A stretch of 64,000 bases of DNA from NCBI RefSeq assembly GCF_036248275.1, contig NZ_CP109181.1:6572001-6636000 (forward strand), in the 5' to 3' direction. The DNA comes from Streptomyces sp. NBC_01716 (GTDB lineage: Bacteria > Actinomycetota > Actinomycetes > Streptomycetales > Streptomycetaceae). Within the stretch, counting starts at the first letter, position 1. Each line of letters begins with the position of its first letter. The notes beneath the pieces are model-generated. The model saw only the letters and a program-made list of their open reading frames with translations, was not told the origin of the DNA and did no database searches. Made by a program: the position numbers and the translations under genes. Below are positions 8,658 through 15,942 of this stretch, in pieces.

Positions 8658-8765
8658 GGTCATGAGTGACAGCGACTACGGCCCCGGCCCGCTGTCCGGC
8701 AACCCTCCGTCCGTGGCGGGGTGCCCCGGGTGAAGACCAGGCCGTAGGCAGCGAGGTCTACGGCA
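8658..8765 (+). promoter_or_regulatory. SAM-IV riboswitch aptamer
   Basis: The sequence shows the conserved blocks of the actinobacterial SAM-IV class in order: GGTCATGAGTG, a CCGGC hairpin region, CCGGCAACCCTCC, GGCGGGGTGCCCC, then GGGTGAAGACC. GGTC (8658-8661) pairs with GACC (8735-8738) to close P1. A 3' hairpin, CCGTAG with CTACGG around 8741-8763, fits the extra stem that distinguishes SAM-IV from SAM-I. This class binds S-adenosylmethionine and controls sulfur amino acid genes, here the class V aminotransferase at 8998. The assignment is from memory of the consensus; a covariance search with Rfam RF00634 would decide it. Confidence 0.85.
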
Positions 8766-8770
8766 AGCGC

Positions 8771-8826
8771 GGACCCCTGGACATCGTTCGGATGTCGTCA
8801 TCCCTGGGGTCCTGGTCCTCAAGGGA
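8771..8826 (+). promoter_or_regulatory. Candidate SAM-IV expression platform
   Basis: Two competing structures can be drawn. Structure A pairs GGACCCC (8771-8777) with GGGGTCC (8806-8812) around an inner hairpin GACATC/GATGTC (8780-8785 with 8791-8796). Structure B pairs TCCCT (8801-8805) with AGGGA (8822-8826), hiding the ribosome binding site of the short reading frame at 8835. The two interlock and so are likely exclusive. This is inference from pairing alone. Confidence 0.4.
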
Positions 8827-8834
8827 GCAGTCTC

Positions 8835-8855
8835 GTGAGCAAGCGAATGCGATAG
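8835..8855 (+). CDS. Very short upstream reading frame (MSKRMR)
   Basis: A GTG start at 8835 follows the ribosome binding site AAGGGAG (8821-8827) at a good distance of 7 nt and encodes six residues, MSKRMR, before TAG. It lies between the SAM-IV aptamer and the aminotransferase start at 8998. The strong binding site suggests it is translated, perhaps as part of the regulatory readout. It is too short to judge by coding statistics. Confidence 0.35.
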   Translation: MSKRMR

Positions 8856-8997
8856 GGCTTCCGGCCCGCTTCAGTGAGTCCCACACCCCGCGCGGACCTG
8901 CCGCGCCGTCACGGCACCGCACGTGCCGTCACGACGGCGTGCCCGTCCGCCGGGTCCTGACGTTCGTTTCCGCCTTGTCCCGCCGGGAGATACCGAC

Positions 8998-10368
8998 ATG
9001 TCCGCACAGACCGACACGCCTCACCGCACCAGCACCGACCAGCCGCTCCCCGTCCTCGGACGTGACGTCACCGTCCCCCTCGTCACCGGCGGCGAGGTCA
9101 CCTACGCCGCGCTCGACTACGCCGCCAGCGCCCCCGCACTCCAGCGGGTCTGGGACGACGTCGCCGCCTACGCCCCGTACTACGGCAGTGTCCACCGCGG
9201 TGCCGGATATCTCTCGCAGCTCTCCACCGACCTCTTCGAGAACAGCCGCCGTACCGTCGCAGGCTTCCTCGGCTGTCGCGAGGACGACCAGGTCGTCTTC
9301 ACCCGGTCCACCACCGACTCGCTGAATCTGCTGGCCGCCGTGCTGCCCGCCGGCTGCGAGGTGTTCGTCTTCGAGACCGAGCACCACGCGTCACTGCTGC
9401 CCTGGCGCGACGCGCGCGTCAGCTACCTGAACGCGCCGCGCACCCCCGGCGATGCCGTCGCCACGCTGGAGCGGGCGCTGGCGGGCCGACGTGACCCGAA
9501 GGGCCCCGCGCTGGTGTGCGTCACCGGCGCATCCAACGTCACCGGCGAGCTGTGGCCCGTACGGGAACTGGCCGCCGCCGCTCACGCCCACGGCGCGCGC
9601 GTGGTCCTCGACGCCGCGCAGCTCGCCCCGCACCACCCCGTGGACATCGCGGAGCTGGACGTGGACTGGGTCGCCTTCTCCGGGCACAAGCTGTACGCGC
9701 CGTTCGGCTCCGGTGTGCTCGCGGGCCGCGCCGACTGGCTGCGGGAGTCGGAGCCGTATCTCGCCGGTGGCGGCGCCAGCCGCAAGGTCGCGCGCCGTGG
9801 CGACGGGGGAGTGGACGTCGAGTGGCACACCACCCCTGCCCGCCACGAGGCCGGATCGCCGAACGTCATCGGCGTGTACGCGATCGCCTCGGCCTGCAAG
9901 GCGCTCACCGAGGCCGGCTTCGACCGCCTCGTCGAGCGCGAGCAGGAACTGGTGGCCCGGGTGCGCGCGGAACTCGCCGAGGTCCCCGAGGTGCGGGTGC
10001 TCTCGCTCTTCGGCGACGCCGCGCCCCGCGTCGGCGTCATCTCCTTCGTGGTCGACGGCTGGAACAGCTCCCACTTCGCCGCCGCGCTCTCGGCGGAGTA
10101 CGGCATCGGCGTGCGCGACGGGCTCTTCTGCGCCCACCCGCTCGTCCGCACCCTGCTGGGCGGCGACGCGGAGGACCCGGGGGAGTGCGGCGCGCCCGAC
10201 GCCGGTCCCGGCGAGAAGTCGCTCAACGCGATCCGGGTCAGCTTCGGGGCCGGTACGCCGGACGAGCACGTGGCCCGGTTCACCGGCGCCGTCAGGGAAC
10301 TCGTCCGGGACGGCGCGCGCTGGAACTACCGCACCGAGGACGGCCGTTGCGTCCCCGACCGCGGCTGA
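8998..10368 (+). CDS. Class V aminotransferase / cysteine desulfurase-like protein
   Basis: This 456-residue PLP enzyme belongs to fold type I, class V. The pocket motifs are ETEHHASLLPW (ring-stacking His), VVLDAAQLAPHHPVD (Asp binding the pyridine nitrogen) and FSGHKLYAPFG with the Schiff-base Lys. The family includes cysteine desulfurases and selenocysteine lyases, so a role in sulfur mobilisation is likely. The upstream SAM-IV riboswitch supports a link to methionine or cysteine metabolism. Start ATG 8998 has GGGAG 9 nt upstream. It is monocistronic, convergent with the RAM-domain gene. The exact substrate cannot be read from the sequence. Confidence 0.88.
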   Translation: MSAQTDTPHRTSTDQPLPVLGRDVTVPLVTGGEVTYAALDYAASAPALQRVWDDVAAYAPYYGSVHRGAGYLSQLSTDLFENSRRTVAGFLGCREDDQVVFTRSTTDSLNLLAAVLPAGCEVFVFETEHHASLLPWRDARVSYLNAPRTPGDAVATLERALAGRRDPKGPALVCVTGASNVTGELWPVRELAAAAHAHGARVVLDAAQLAPHHPVDIAELDVDWVAFSGHKLYAPFGSGVLAGRADWLRESEPYLAGGGASRKVARRGDGGVDVEWHTTPARHEAGSPNVIGVYAIASACKALTEAGFDRLVEREQELVARVRAELAEVPEVRVLSLFGDAAPRVGVISFVVDGWNSSHFAAALSAEYGIGVRDGLFCAHPLVRTLLGGDAEDPGECGAPDAGPGEKSLNAIRVSFGAGTPDEHVARFTGAVRELVRDGARWNYRTEDGRCVPDRG

Positions 10369-10383
10369 CCCACCCGGCTCGGA

Positions 10384-10665
10384 TCAGGCGTCGAGGCCGA
10401 TCGCGAAGGCCGCTTCCAGGTCGTGCTGGGAGTACGTACGGAACGCCACATGCGTGTCCGTGGCCTCGACGCCCGGGATCTTGCTGATGCTGCCGGGGAT
10501 GACGTCCGCCAGGTCGTCGTGTTTGGCGACCCGCACCATGGCGATCAGGTCGTAGGTGCCGGTGACGGAGAAGACCTCGCTGACGCTCTCCAGCGCCGCG
10601 ATCGACTCGGCGATCTCGGGGATCCGGTCGACGCTGGTCTTGATGAGCACGATCGCGGTGATCAC
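10384..10665 (-). CDS. Stand-alone Lrp/AsnC ligand-binding (RAM) domain protein
   Basis: These 93 residues correspond to the C-terminal effector-binding half of Lrp/AsnC regulators, with no DNA-binding helix-turn-helix. The pattern TAIVLIKTSVDRIPEIAESI then SVTGTYDLIAMVRV is typical. Such stand-alone RAM proteins form oligomeric rings that bind amino acids and may modulate full-length Lrp proteins. The GTG start overlaps the stop of the upstream rhomboid gene by GTGA, so the two are translationally coupled. No separate promoter is visible. Confidence 0.88.
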   Translation of the reverse strand: MITAIVLIKTSVDRIPEIAESIAALESVSEVFSVTGTYDLIAMVRVAKHDDLADVIPGSISKIPGVEATDTHVAFRTYSQHDLEAAFAIGLDA

Positions 10666-11372
10666 GGTTGACGTTCTCCCTCGGGGGCCGCTGAACGGGA
10701 CTTCACTCTAGCCGTACGCCGGAAGAGCCCCCAGGCGGCGACGAAGCCCAGCGCGAAGCCCACCAGATGCGCCAGATACGCGACGCCCGGGCCCGGCTCG
10801 GCGTCGCGGGCCGCCAGCCACTGGAGGACGAACCAGAAGATCAGGACGATCCAGGCGGGGAAGCGCAGCGGCAGGAAGAAAAGGAACGGAAAGAGGCTGG
10901 TGACGCGTGCGCGGGGAAAGAGACAGAGAAAGGCTCCCAGCACGCCGGAGATCGCGCCCGACGCACCCACCAGGGTCTGGTCGGATTCGGCGTTCACCGC
11001 CGCGTAGGCGAGCAGGGCGAGATAGCCGCAGACGAGATAGAAGAGGGCGAACCGCACCCTCCCCATCCGTTCCTCGGCCATCGCCCCGAAGACATGGAGG
11101 AAGAGCAGATTGCCGAGCAGATGGAGCCAGCTGCCGTGGACGAACAGCGCGGTGAGAGGGGTGAGCAGAGCATGGGAGTCACCGCTGGTCAGCTGGTCGG
11201 GGATCACCCCCCAGCGTTCGAAGTACGAGCTCTGCGCCGCGAGCAGCGTGTCACCCGTCCCGTACGCGGGGTTGAACCCCGACAGCGGGCCGGTCAGGAA
11301 GGCCAGGGCGCACAGACCGATCAGCCCGTAGGTCATCACCGGCGCTCCGGTGGTCGCCCGCCAATTGATCAT
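10662..11372 (-). CDS. Rhomboid family intramembrane serine protease
   Basis: This 236-residue membrane protein has six to seven helices and the rhomboid catalytic dyad: Ser in VGASGAISGVLGAF and His in YLAHLVGFALGF. A WLHLLGNLLFLHVFG segment supplies the conserved HxxxN-like region of helix 2. It probably cleaves transmembrane substrates in the cell membrane. I chose ATG 11372 because MINWR begins the conserved part and a GATGAT -10-like box lies 6 nt upstream; in-frame starts as far as 11465 exist. It is the first gene of a two-gene unit with the RAM protein. Confidence 0.9.
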   Translation of the reverse strand: MINWRATTGAPVMTYGLIGLCALAFLTGPLSGFNPAYGTGDTLLAAQSSYFERWGVIPDQLTSGDSHALLTPLTALFVHGSWLHLLGNLLFLHVFGAMAEERMGRVRFALFYLVCGYLALLAYAAVNAESDQTLVGASGAISGVLGAFLCLFPRARVTSLFPFLFFLPLRFPAWIVLIFWFVLQWLAARDAEPGPGVAYLAHLVGFALGFVAAWGLFRRTARVKSRSAAPEGERQP

Positions 11373-11547
11373 CCACGGATCATCCCGTACGCGGACAGAC
11401 AGGCACAGACCGCCTCGCCGCGACATGGGACTTGCGGGAGGCCGTAGGGTTACGGGCGCGTACATCCATGGAACGGTGCCGTACCGGTGACCGGTGCGGC
11501 AGGCTCGACCTCACGACATCAGGGCTCGACGAAATGAGGACGGCACG

Positions 11548-11790
11548 ATGACGACGGTTCCCTTGCCGACCGGCGCCACCCGGTGGCGCTGCACGCTGTG
11601 CGGCAATCTCACCAGGTTCGACGTGACGCGTTCGTCCAAGGTGGTGGAGTACGTCCATCTGGACCTGGCCGGGACATCGAAGGTCGAGGAGCGCGACGTG
11701 GTCAGTGAGACCATCGAGTCCGTCCGCTGCCGCTGGTGCAACGCGGTGGATCAGATCGAACTGGTTGACAGGCCGGGCGCCGGTTCCTGA
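11548..11790 (+). CDS. Small zinc-ribbon-like hypothetical protein
   Basis: This 80-residue protein has two CxxC knuckles, CTLCGN near residue 15 and CRWCN near residue 62, spaced as in a zinc ribbon. The region between them is rich in beta-type residues (TSKVEERDVVSETIESV). ATG 11548 is preceded by GAGGAC at a suitable distance, whereas the upstream in-frame start at 11494 has none. It lies 36 nt before the NYN-domain gene in the same direction, so co-transcription is likely. I do not recognise a named family; metal binding and possibly nucleic-acid contact are inference. Confidence 0.7.
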   Translation: MTTVPLPTGATRWRCTLCGNLTRFDVTRSSKVVEYVHLDLAGTSKVEERDVVSETIESVRCRWCNAVDQIELVDRPGAGS

Positions 11791-11826
11791 GGGAGCCGCC
11801 CGAAAGGGTAGTGGGGTGAACGGATC

Positions 11827-13188
11827 GTGGAGCAGCCAGCACGTGGCGCCGAGCCGGCCGGTGCGGCCGACGGCGACGCCGAGGCGCTCGACAGACCGCT
11901 GCCCGAGTCCGTACGGCGCCGGGTCGTGGCGCTGGTCTCGGACGCTTTCGGCGGTCTGACCGTCACCGAACTGCCCACCCAGCTACGCCAGTACGCGCGC
12001 TTCACCCCGACCAGGCGGGCCCGGTTCGCGGGCAACGCGATGGCCGCCGCCCTGGAGAGCGACCCGGTGTTCCGGCAGCGGATCGGTGAGCGGTTTGGCC
12101 AGGCGGATCCCGAGCTGGCCGCCGCCGTGGAATCCGGCTCGCCGCCCCCGGCCGCCGACCCCGTCGACGTGGCGGCAGCCGCGTATGTCCTGCGGCCCGT
12201 CGGCTGGGTGAAGCTGGTGGCCGCGGCCGGCGAGGAGGTCCAGCGCGCCGACGCCGAGCGCGTCGACGAGGAGAACCGCCGTGAGCTGGAGCGGCTGCGC
12301 GAGGAGCTGGCCGAGGCCCGCGCCGCGACGAGGGGCGAGACGGAGCGGCTGCGTACGGAGCTGGACACCGCCCGCAAGGAGGCCGAGTCCACGCACCGTA
12401 AGCTCCGCAGCGCCCTGAGCGATGTGAAGCGCGGCGAGGCCGCCCTGCGCCGTACGACCGCCGAGATCGAGGCCGCCCGTGCGGAGGTCGCGGTCCAGGT
12501 GTCCGCGGCGGAGAGCGAGACGCGGCGCCTCAAGGCCCGGCTCGCGGAGGCGGAGGCGGCGGTGGAGGCCGGCCGCCGGGCCGCCCGCGAGGGGCGCTCC
12601 GTGGAGGACATGCGGCTGCGGCTGCTGCTGGACACCGTCCTGGAGTCGGCACAGGGCCTGCGGCGGGAGCTGGCGCTGCCGCCGGCCGCCTCGCACCCCG
12701 CCGATCTGGTCGACGCCGTGGCGCCCGGCCGGATGTCTCCCAAGGACATCGCGGCCCGCGCGCTGTCCGACATGGACCCGGCGCTGCTGGACCAGTTGCT
12801 CGCACTGCCGCAGGCGCATCTGGTCGTGGACGGCTACAACGTCACCAAGACCGGCTATCCGACGATGCCGTTGGAGAAGCAGCGGCTGCGGCTGCTGGGC
12901 GGGCTCGCGATGCTCGCGGCGCAGTCCGGCGCCGAGATGACGTGTGTCTTCGACGGGGCCGAACTGGTCGCTCCCGTACTGCTCGCGCCGCCGCGCGGGG
13001 TAAGGGTTCTGTTCTCGAAACCGGGTGTGACGGCTGATGAGTTGATCCGTCAGCTCGTGCGGGCGGAGCCGCCCGGACGCCCGGTGGTGGTGGTCTCCAC
13101 CGACCGTGAGGTCGCCGACGGCGTGGCGCGGGCCGGCGCGCGGCCCGTCGCGTCCGCCTTGCTGCTGAAGCGGCTTTCGCGCGTCTAG
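11827..13188 (+). CDS. NYN (PIN-like) domain protein with long coiled coil
   Basis: This 453-residue protein has a helical N-terminal domain (1-130), a charged coiled coil rich in Glu/Arg/Ala (about 140-265) and a C-terminal NYN nuclease-like domain (about 330-453). The NYN domain shows acidic positions VVDGYN, VFDGAE, TADELI and STDREV expected for metal binding in PIN-like ribonucleases of the YacP type. It probably binds or cuts RNA. The GTG start is the first possible one after an in-frame TAG at 11809. The coiled coil suggests dimerisation. The specific RNA target is unknown. Confidence 0.85.
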   Translation: MEQPARGAEPAGAADGDAEALDRPLPESVRRRVVALVSDAFGGLTVTELPTQLRQYARFTPTRRARFAGNAMAAALESDPVFRQRIGERFGQADPELAAAVESGSPPPAADPVDVAAAAYVLRPVGWVKLVAAAGEEVQRADAERVDEENRRELERLREELAEARAATRGETERLRTELDTARKEAESTHRKLRSALSDVKRGEAALRRTTAEIEAARAEVAVQVSAAESETRRLKARLAEAEAAVEAGRRAAREGRSVEDMRLRLLLDTVLESAQGLRRELALPPAASHPADLVDAVAPGRMSPKDIAARALSDMDPALLDQLLALPQAHLVVDGYNVTKTGYPTMPLEKQRLRLLGGLAMLAAQSGAEMTCVFDGAELVAPVLLAPPRGVRVLFSKPGVTADELIRQLVRAEPPGRPVVVVSTDREVADGVARAGARPVASALLLKRLSRV

Positions 13189-13527
13189 TAACTCCTGTGG
13201 CCAATGCGGCATTTGGTCACTCCATGTCACACCACAGCGTCAATTGCTCATCACTGTCAGTGCGATGTATGTGAAGAAACCACTCCGCGGCCAAATTTTT
13301 TCTCTTCAGGATTTGAACTGATCACGAGAAGGTCACTAGGGTCAGGCCTCGAACCTTCGCGCGGTTGATCACCCATCCGGGGTGGCGGCGAAGGAACCGC
13401 CGAATTCGTGCAGTTCAGTCCGGTTGTGCCGGATTCCTGGCCCCACCGGGAACGCTGAGCTCATGGAGCCGGGGATCCGCTCCCCGTACACCCGGTAGGC
13501 GGCTCGAGGAAGAAGGAGCTCGCCTTC
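13189..13527 (+). other. Promoter and long structured leader of the first NlpC/P60 gene
   Basis: This 339-nt gap holds, in order: a direct repeat GTCAC-N5-GTCAC (13216-13230), an AT-rich stretch near 13300, a good promoter TTGAAC-N18-TAGGGT (13313-13342), and about 180 nt of leader. The leader can fold into GGCGG/CCGCC (13384-13401), TCCGG/CCGGA (13419-13433), CGGGGA/TCCCCG (13470-13486) and an enclosing GAGCC/GGCTC (13466-13470 with 13501-13505). Some segments resemble the c-di-AMP (ydaO) riboswitch that precedes cell-wall hydrolases in actinobacteria, but its most conserved core was not found. Confidence 0.5.
13212..13228 (+). repeat. Shared promoter element, copy 1
   Basis: TTTGGTCACTCCATGTC matches 14715-14731, in front of the second NlpC/P60 gene, at 16 of 17 positions. 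It overlaps a direct repeat of GTCAC with 10-nt periodicity, which resembles sites of the response regulator MtrA. Regulator identity is inference. Confidence 0.55.
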
Positions 13528-14553
13528 GTGGCGTCCCACCGTCGTCCCAAGCAGCCGAGCCGCGCCCGCGTGACCGTGCTCTCCGCGACCGCAGCCGCAG
13601 CTGTCGCTCTGACGTCCCAGGCCGCACAGGCCGACCCGAAGCCGACCGTCGAGGACGTCAAGGAAAAGGTCGACAAGCTCTACCACGAGGCCGAGGCCTC
13701 GACGGAGAAGCACAGCGGCGCGGAAGAGAAGGAAAAGAAGCTCGAGAAGCAGGTCGAGGCGATCCAGGACAAGGTCGCGCGCGGCCAGGACGAGCTCAAC
13801 GAGCTGCGTACCGGCCTCGGTTCGATGGCCAGCGCCCAGTACCGCTCCGGCGGCATCGACCCCGCCCTCCAGCTCTTCCTTTCCTCCGACCCGGACGACT
13901 ATCTGGACAAGGCCTCCGTGCTCGACCAGATGGGCGCCAAGCAGGTCGGCGCGCTGGAGAAGATCCAGGCCAAGCAGCGGACCCTCGCGCAGCAGCGCAA
14001 GGAGGCGTCCCTCAAGCTGAAGGATCTTGAGTCGACACGGGTCGAACTCGCGAAGAAGAAGAAGGACGTCCAGACCAAGCTCAACGCGGCGAACAAGCTC
14101 CTCAACACGCTGACCGCGGAGGAGCGCGCGAAGATCCAGGAAGAGGACGCCGAGCGCGCGGCCCGTGGCAACGAGCGCGTCAACCTCGGCAACGAGTCGG
14201 CCTCTTCGGGCCGTGCCGCCGCCGCGCTGGCCGCCGCCAAGACCCAGCTGGGCAAGCCGTACATCTCCGGCGCCGAGGGTCCCAACTCCTACGACTGCTC
14301 CGGGCTGACCCAGTGGGCCTACGCCCAGGCGGGCGTGAGCCTCACCAGGACCACGTACACCCAGGTCAACGACGGCGTCCAGATAGGCAGGGGCGAACTC
14401 GCCCCCGGCGACCTGGTGTTCTTCAGCGGACTGAGCCATGTCGCGCTGTACGTCGGCAACGGCCAGGTCATCCACGCCCCCAAGCCGGGCACCGTGGTGC
14501 GGTACGAGGCCATGGAGTGGGCCGGCAGCTTCCAGTTCGGCGTCCGCGTCTGA
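13528..14553 (+). CDS. Secreted NlpC/P60 peptidoglycan endopeptidase
   Basis: This 341-residue protein has a signal peptide ending near residue 32 (SQAAQA), a long charged coiled coil (about 40-220) and a C-terminal C40 peptidase domain. The catalytic Cys is in YDCSGLTQWAYAQAG (about residue 257) and the His in SHVALYVGNG (about 304). This matches RipA/RipB-like D,L-endopeptidases that cut between D-Glu and diaminopimelate in stem peptides. GTG 13528 has GAAGGAG 9 nt upstream. The long structured leader suggests post-transcriptional control. A paralogue of nearly equal length follows directly. Confidence 0.94.
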   Translation: MASHRRPKQPSRARVTVLSATAAAAVALTSQAAQADPKPTVEDVKEKVDKLYHEAEASTEKHSGAEEKEKKLEKQVEAIQDKVARGQDELNELRTGLGSMASAQYRSGGIDPALQLFLSSDPDDYLDKASVLDQMGAKQVGALEKIQAKQRTLAQQRKEASLKLKDLESTRVELAKKKKDVQTKLNAANKLLNTLTAEERAKIQEEDAERAARGNERVNLGNESASSGRAAAALAAAKTQLGKPYISGAEGPNSYDCSGLTQWAYAQAGVSLTRTTYTQVNDGVQIGRGELAPGDLVFFSGLSHVALYVGNGQVIHAPKPGTVVRYEAMEWAGSFQFGVRV

Positions 14554-14656
14554 CCCACCGCTCGGCGCGGGTGCTCCGCACGGACACCCGCGCACATCCA
14601 CGGACACGACCACGGTCGCCCGTACGGGCGAACTCCGGTCGCTCCCGCTGACGCAC

Positions 14657-14689
14657 GCCCCGCCGGTGACCTGTGATCTCCGGCGGGGC
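14657..14689 (+). terminator. Terminator between the two NlpC/P60 genes
   Basis: Stem GCCCCGCCGG (14657-14666) pairs with CCGGCGGGGC (14680-14689) around a 13-nt loop, followed by ATCACT. The second hydrolase therefore has its own promoter. Confidence 0.7.
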
Positions 14690-14714
14690 ATCACTGTCTG
14701 TGCCCGGCGCGGTC

Positions 14715-14731
14715 TTTGGTCACTCCGTGTC
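14715..14731 (+). repeat. Shared promoter element, copy 2
   Basis: TTTGGTCACTCCGTGTC is the second copy of the element at 13212-13228. GTCAC (14719), GTCCG (14729) and GTTAC (14738) follow at about one helical turn each. It lies about 105 nt before the second NlpC/P60 start. Confidence 0.55.
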
Positions 14732-14834
14732 CGCGCGGTTACTCTCTGCTGCGCCGCAGCTCCCGGTCATGGTTCCGCCCGTCGGGCGGCAGGGGCTGCG
14801 CGGTTGCGTCCAGCGGAAGGAAGTGCGGCTTCCT

Positions 14835-15863
14835 GTGGTGTCCCATCGTCGTTCCTCACCCCCCGGCCACAGCCGGGGCGCCCGGGTCACGGTCCTGTCC
14901 GCCGCGGCTGTCACGGCCGCGACCGCCCTCGGGACCGCGCCGGCGGGCGCGGACCCGGGGGAGACGACCGAGGCGACCCGGTCGGCCGTCGACCGGCTGT
15001 ACGCGGAGGCCGAGAGGGCCACCGAGCGGTTCAACAAGGCGGGCGAGCGGGCCGGTGTGCTGCGCAAGCGGGTGGACCGGGTGCGCGACAGCGCGGCCCG
15101 TGGCCAGGAGCGCGTCAACCGGATGCGTGGCGCGCTCGGTTCGATCGCCAGTGCCCAGTACCGCTCCGGCGGGCTCGACCCGGCGCTCGCGCTGCTGCTC
15201 TCGTCCGACCCGGACAGCTATCTCGGCAAGGCCGAGGCCCTTGACCGGCTGAGCGACCGCCAGGCGGTGGCCCTGCGTGAACTCGGCCTCGCCCAGCGCA
15301 AGCTCGACCGCCAGCGCGACGAGGCGGCCAAGGACCTCGCCGAACTGGAACGCAGCCGGGCCGCCGTCGCCCGCCACAAGCGCACCGTCGAGGCCAAGCT
15401 CGCGCAGGCGCGGCGGCTGCTGAACTCGCTGCCCGACGCCGGGAGGGACGCCGGCCGGGCCTCGCGCTCGGGGCGGGACGCCGGCCGGCTGTCCTACGGA
15501 GGGGAGGCGCCCGCGACCGCGTGGGCCGCGGCGGCGGCCCGCGCCGCCCGCGGGGTCGTCGGCCTGCCCTACGTGTGGGGCGCCAACGGCCCCTCGGCGT
15601 TCGACTGTTCGGGCCTGACCCAGTGGGCGTACGCGCAGGCCGGGGTCTCCCTGCCGCGTACGTCGCAGGCGCAGCGGTACGCGGGACAGCGGGTGCCGCT
15701 CTCCCAGGCCAGACCGGGTGACCTGGTCGCCTACCGCGACGACGCCAGCCACATCGGGATGTACATGGGCAACGGCCAGGTGGTCCATGCGCCCTACCCC
15801 GGTGCCTCGGTCCGCTACGACCCGGTCGGCATGATGCCGGTCTCCTCCGTCACCCGGATCTGA
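14835..15863 (+). CDS. Secreted NlpC/P60 peptidoglycan endopeptidase, paralogue
   Basis: This 342-residue paralogue of the preceding gene has the same layout: signal peptide (hydrophobic VTVLSAAAVTAATALG, cut after GTAPAGA), coiled coil, and C40 domain. The catalytic Cys is in FDCSGLTQWAYAQAG (about 257) and the His in SHIGMYMGNG (about 305). The start was set by alignment with the paralogue: GTG 14835 matches GTG 13528, with GGAAGGAA about 13 nt upstream; GTG 14838 and 14823 are alternatives. It is probably a tandem duplication that has diverged, with its own promoter after a terminator. It is exported and acts on the cell wall. Confidence 0.93.
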   Translation: MVSHRRSSPPGHSRGARVTVLSAAAVTAATALGTAPAGADPGETTEATRSAVDRLYAEAERATERFNKAGERAGVLRKRVDRVRDSAARGQERVNRMRGALGSIASAQYRSGGLDPALALLLSSDPDSYLGKAEALDRLSDRQAVALRELGLAQRKLDRQRDEAAKDLAELERSRAAVARHKRTVEAKLAQARRLLNSLPDAGRDAGRASRSGRDAGRLSYGGEAPATAWAAAAARAARGVVGLPYVWGANGPSAFDCSGLTQWAYAQAGVSLPRTSQAQRYAGQRVPLSQARPGDLVAYRDDASHIGMYMGNGQVVHAPYPGASVRYDPVGMMPVSSVTRI

Positions 15864-15929
15864 GCGCGGTCCTGGCCCCGGAGGACCGGTCACCGACGCA
15901 TCGTCGGGATTCGTCCTCGCGGCGCCCCG

Positions 15930-15935
15930 TACGAT
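15930..15935 (+). promoter_or_regulatory. -10 element TACGAT, leaderless start
   Basis: TACGAT ends 7 nt before GTG 15943, so the transcript of the lipoprotein metallopeptidase would start at its GTG. No ribosome binding site is present. Confidence 0.5.
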
Positions 15936-15942
15936 CGGCCGG

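Noticed and set aside
8662..8733. Possible ATG start (ATGAGTGAC) after the SAM-IV 5' end
   Set aside because: It lies inside the conserved aptamer core GGTCATGAGTG, so the ATG is explained by the RNA motif.
13395..13505. c-di-AMP (ydaO) riboswitch before the NlpC/P60 gene
   Set aside because: Only partial similarity was seen; the strongly conserved core blocks are not present, so I report a structured leader rather than name a class.
13528..15863. Possible recent transposition or large repeat from the similarity of two adjacent genes
   Set aside because: The two NlpC/P60 genes differ throughout at the DNA level and have no flanking repeats; they are old tandem paralogues.
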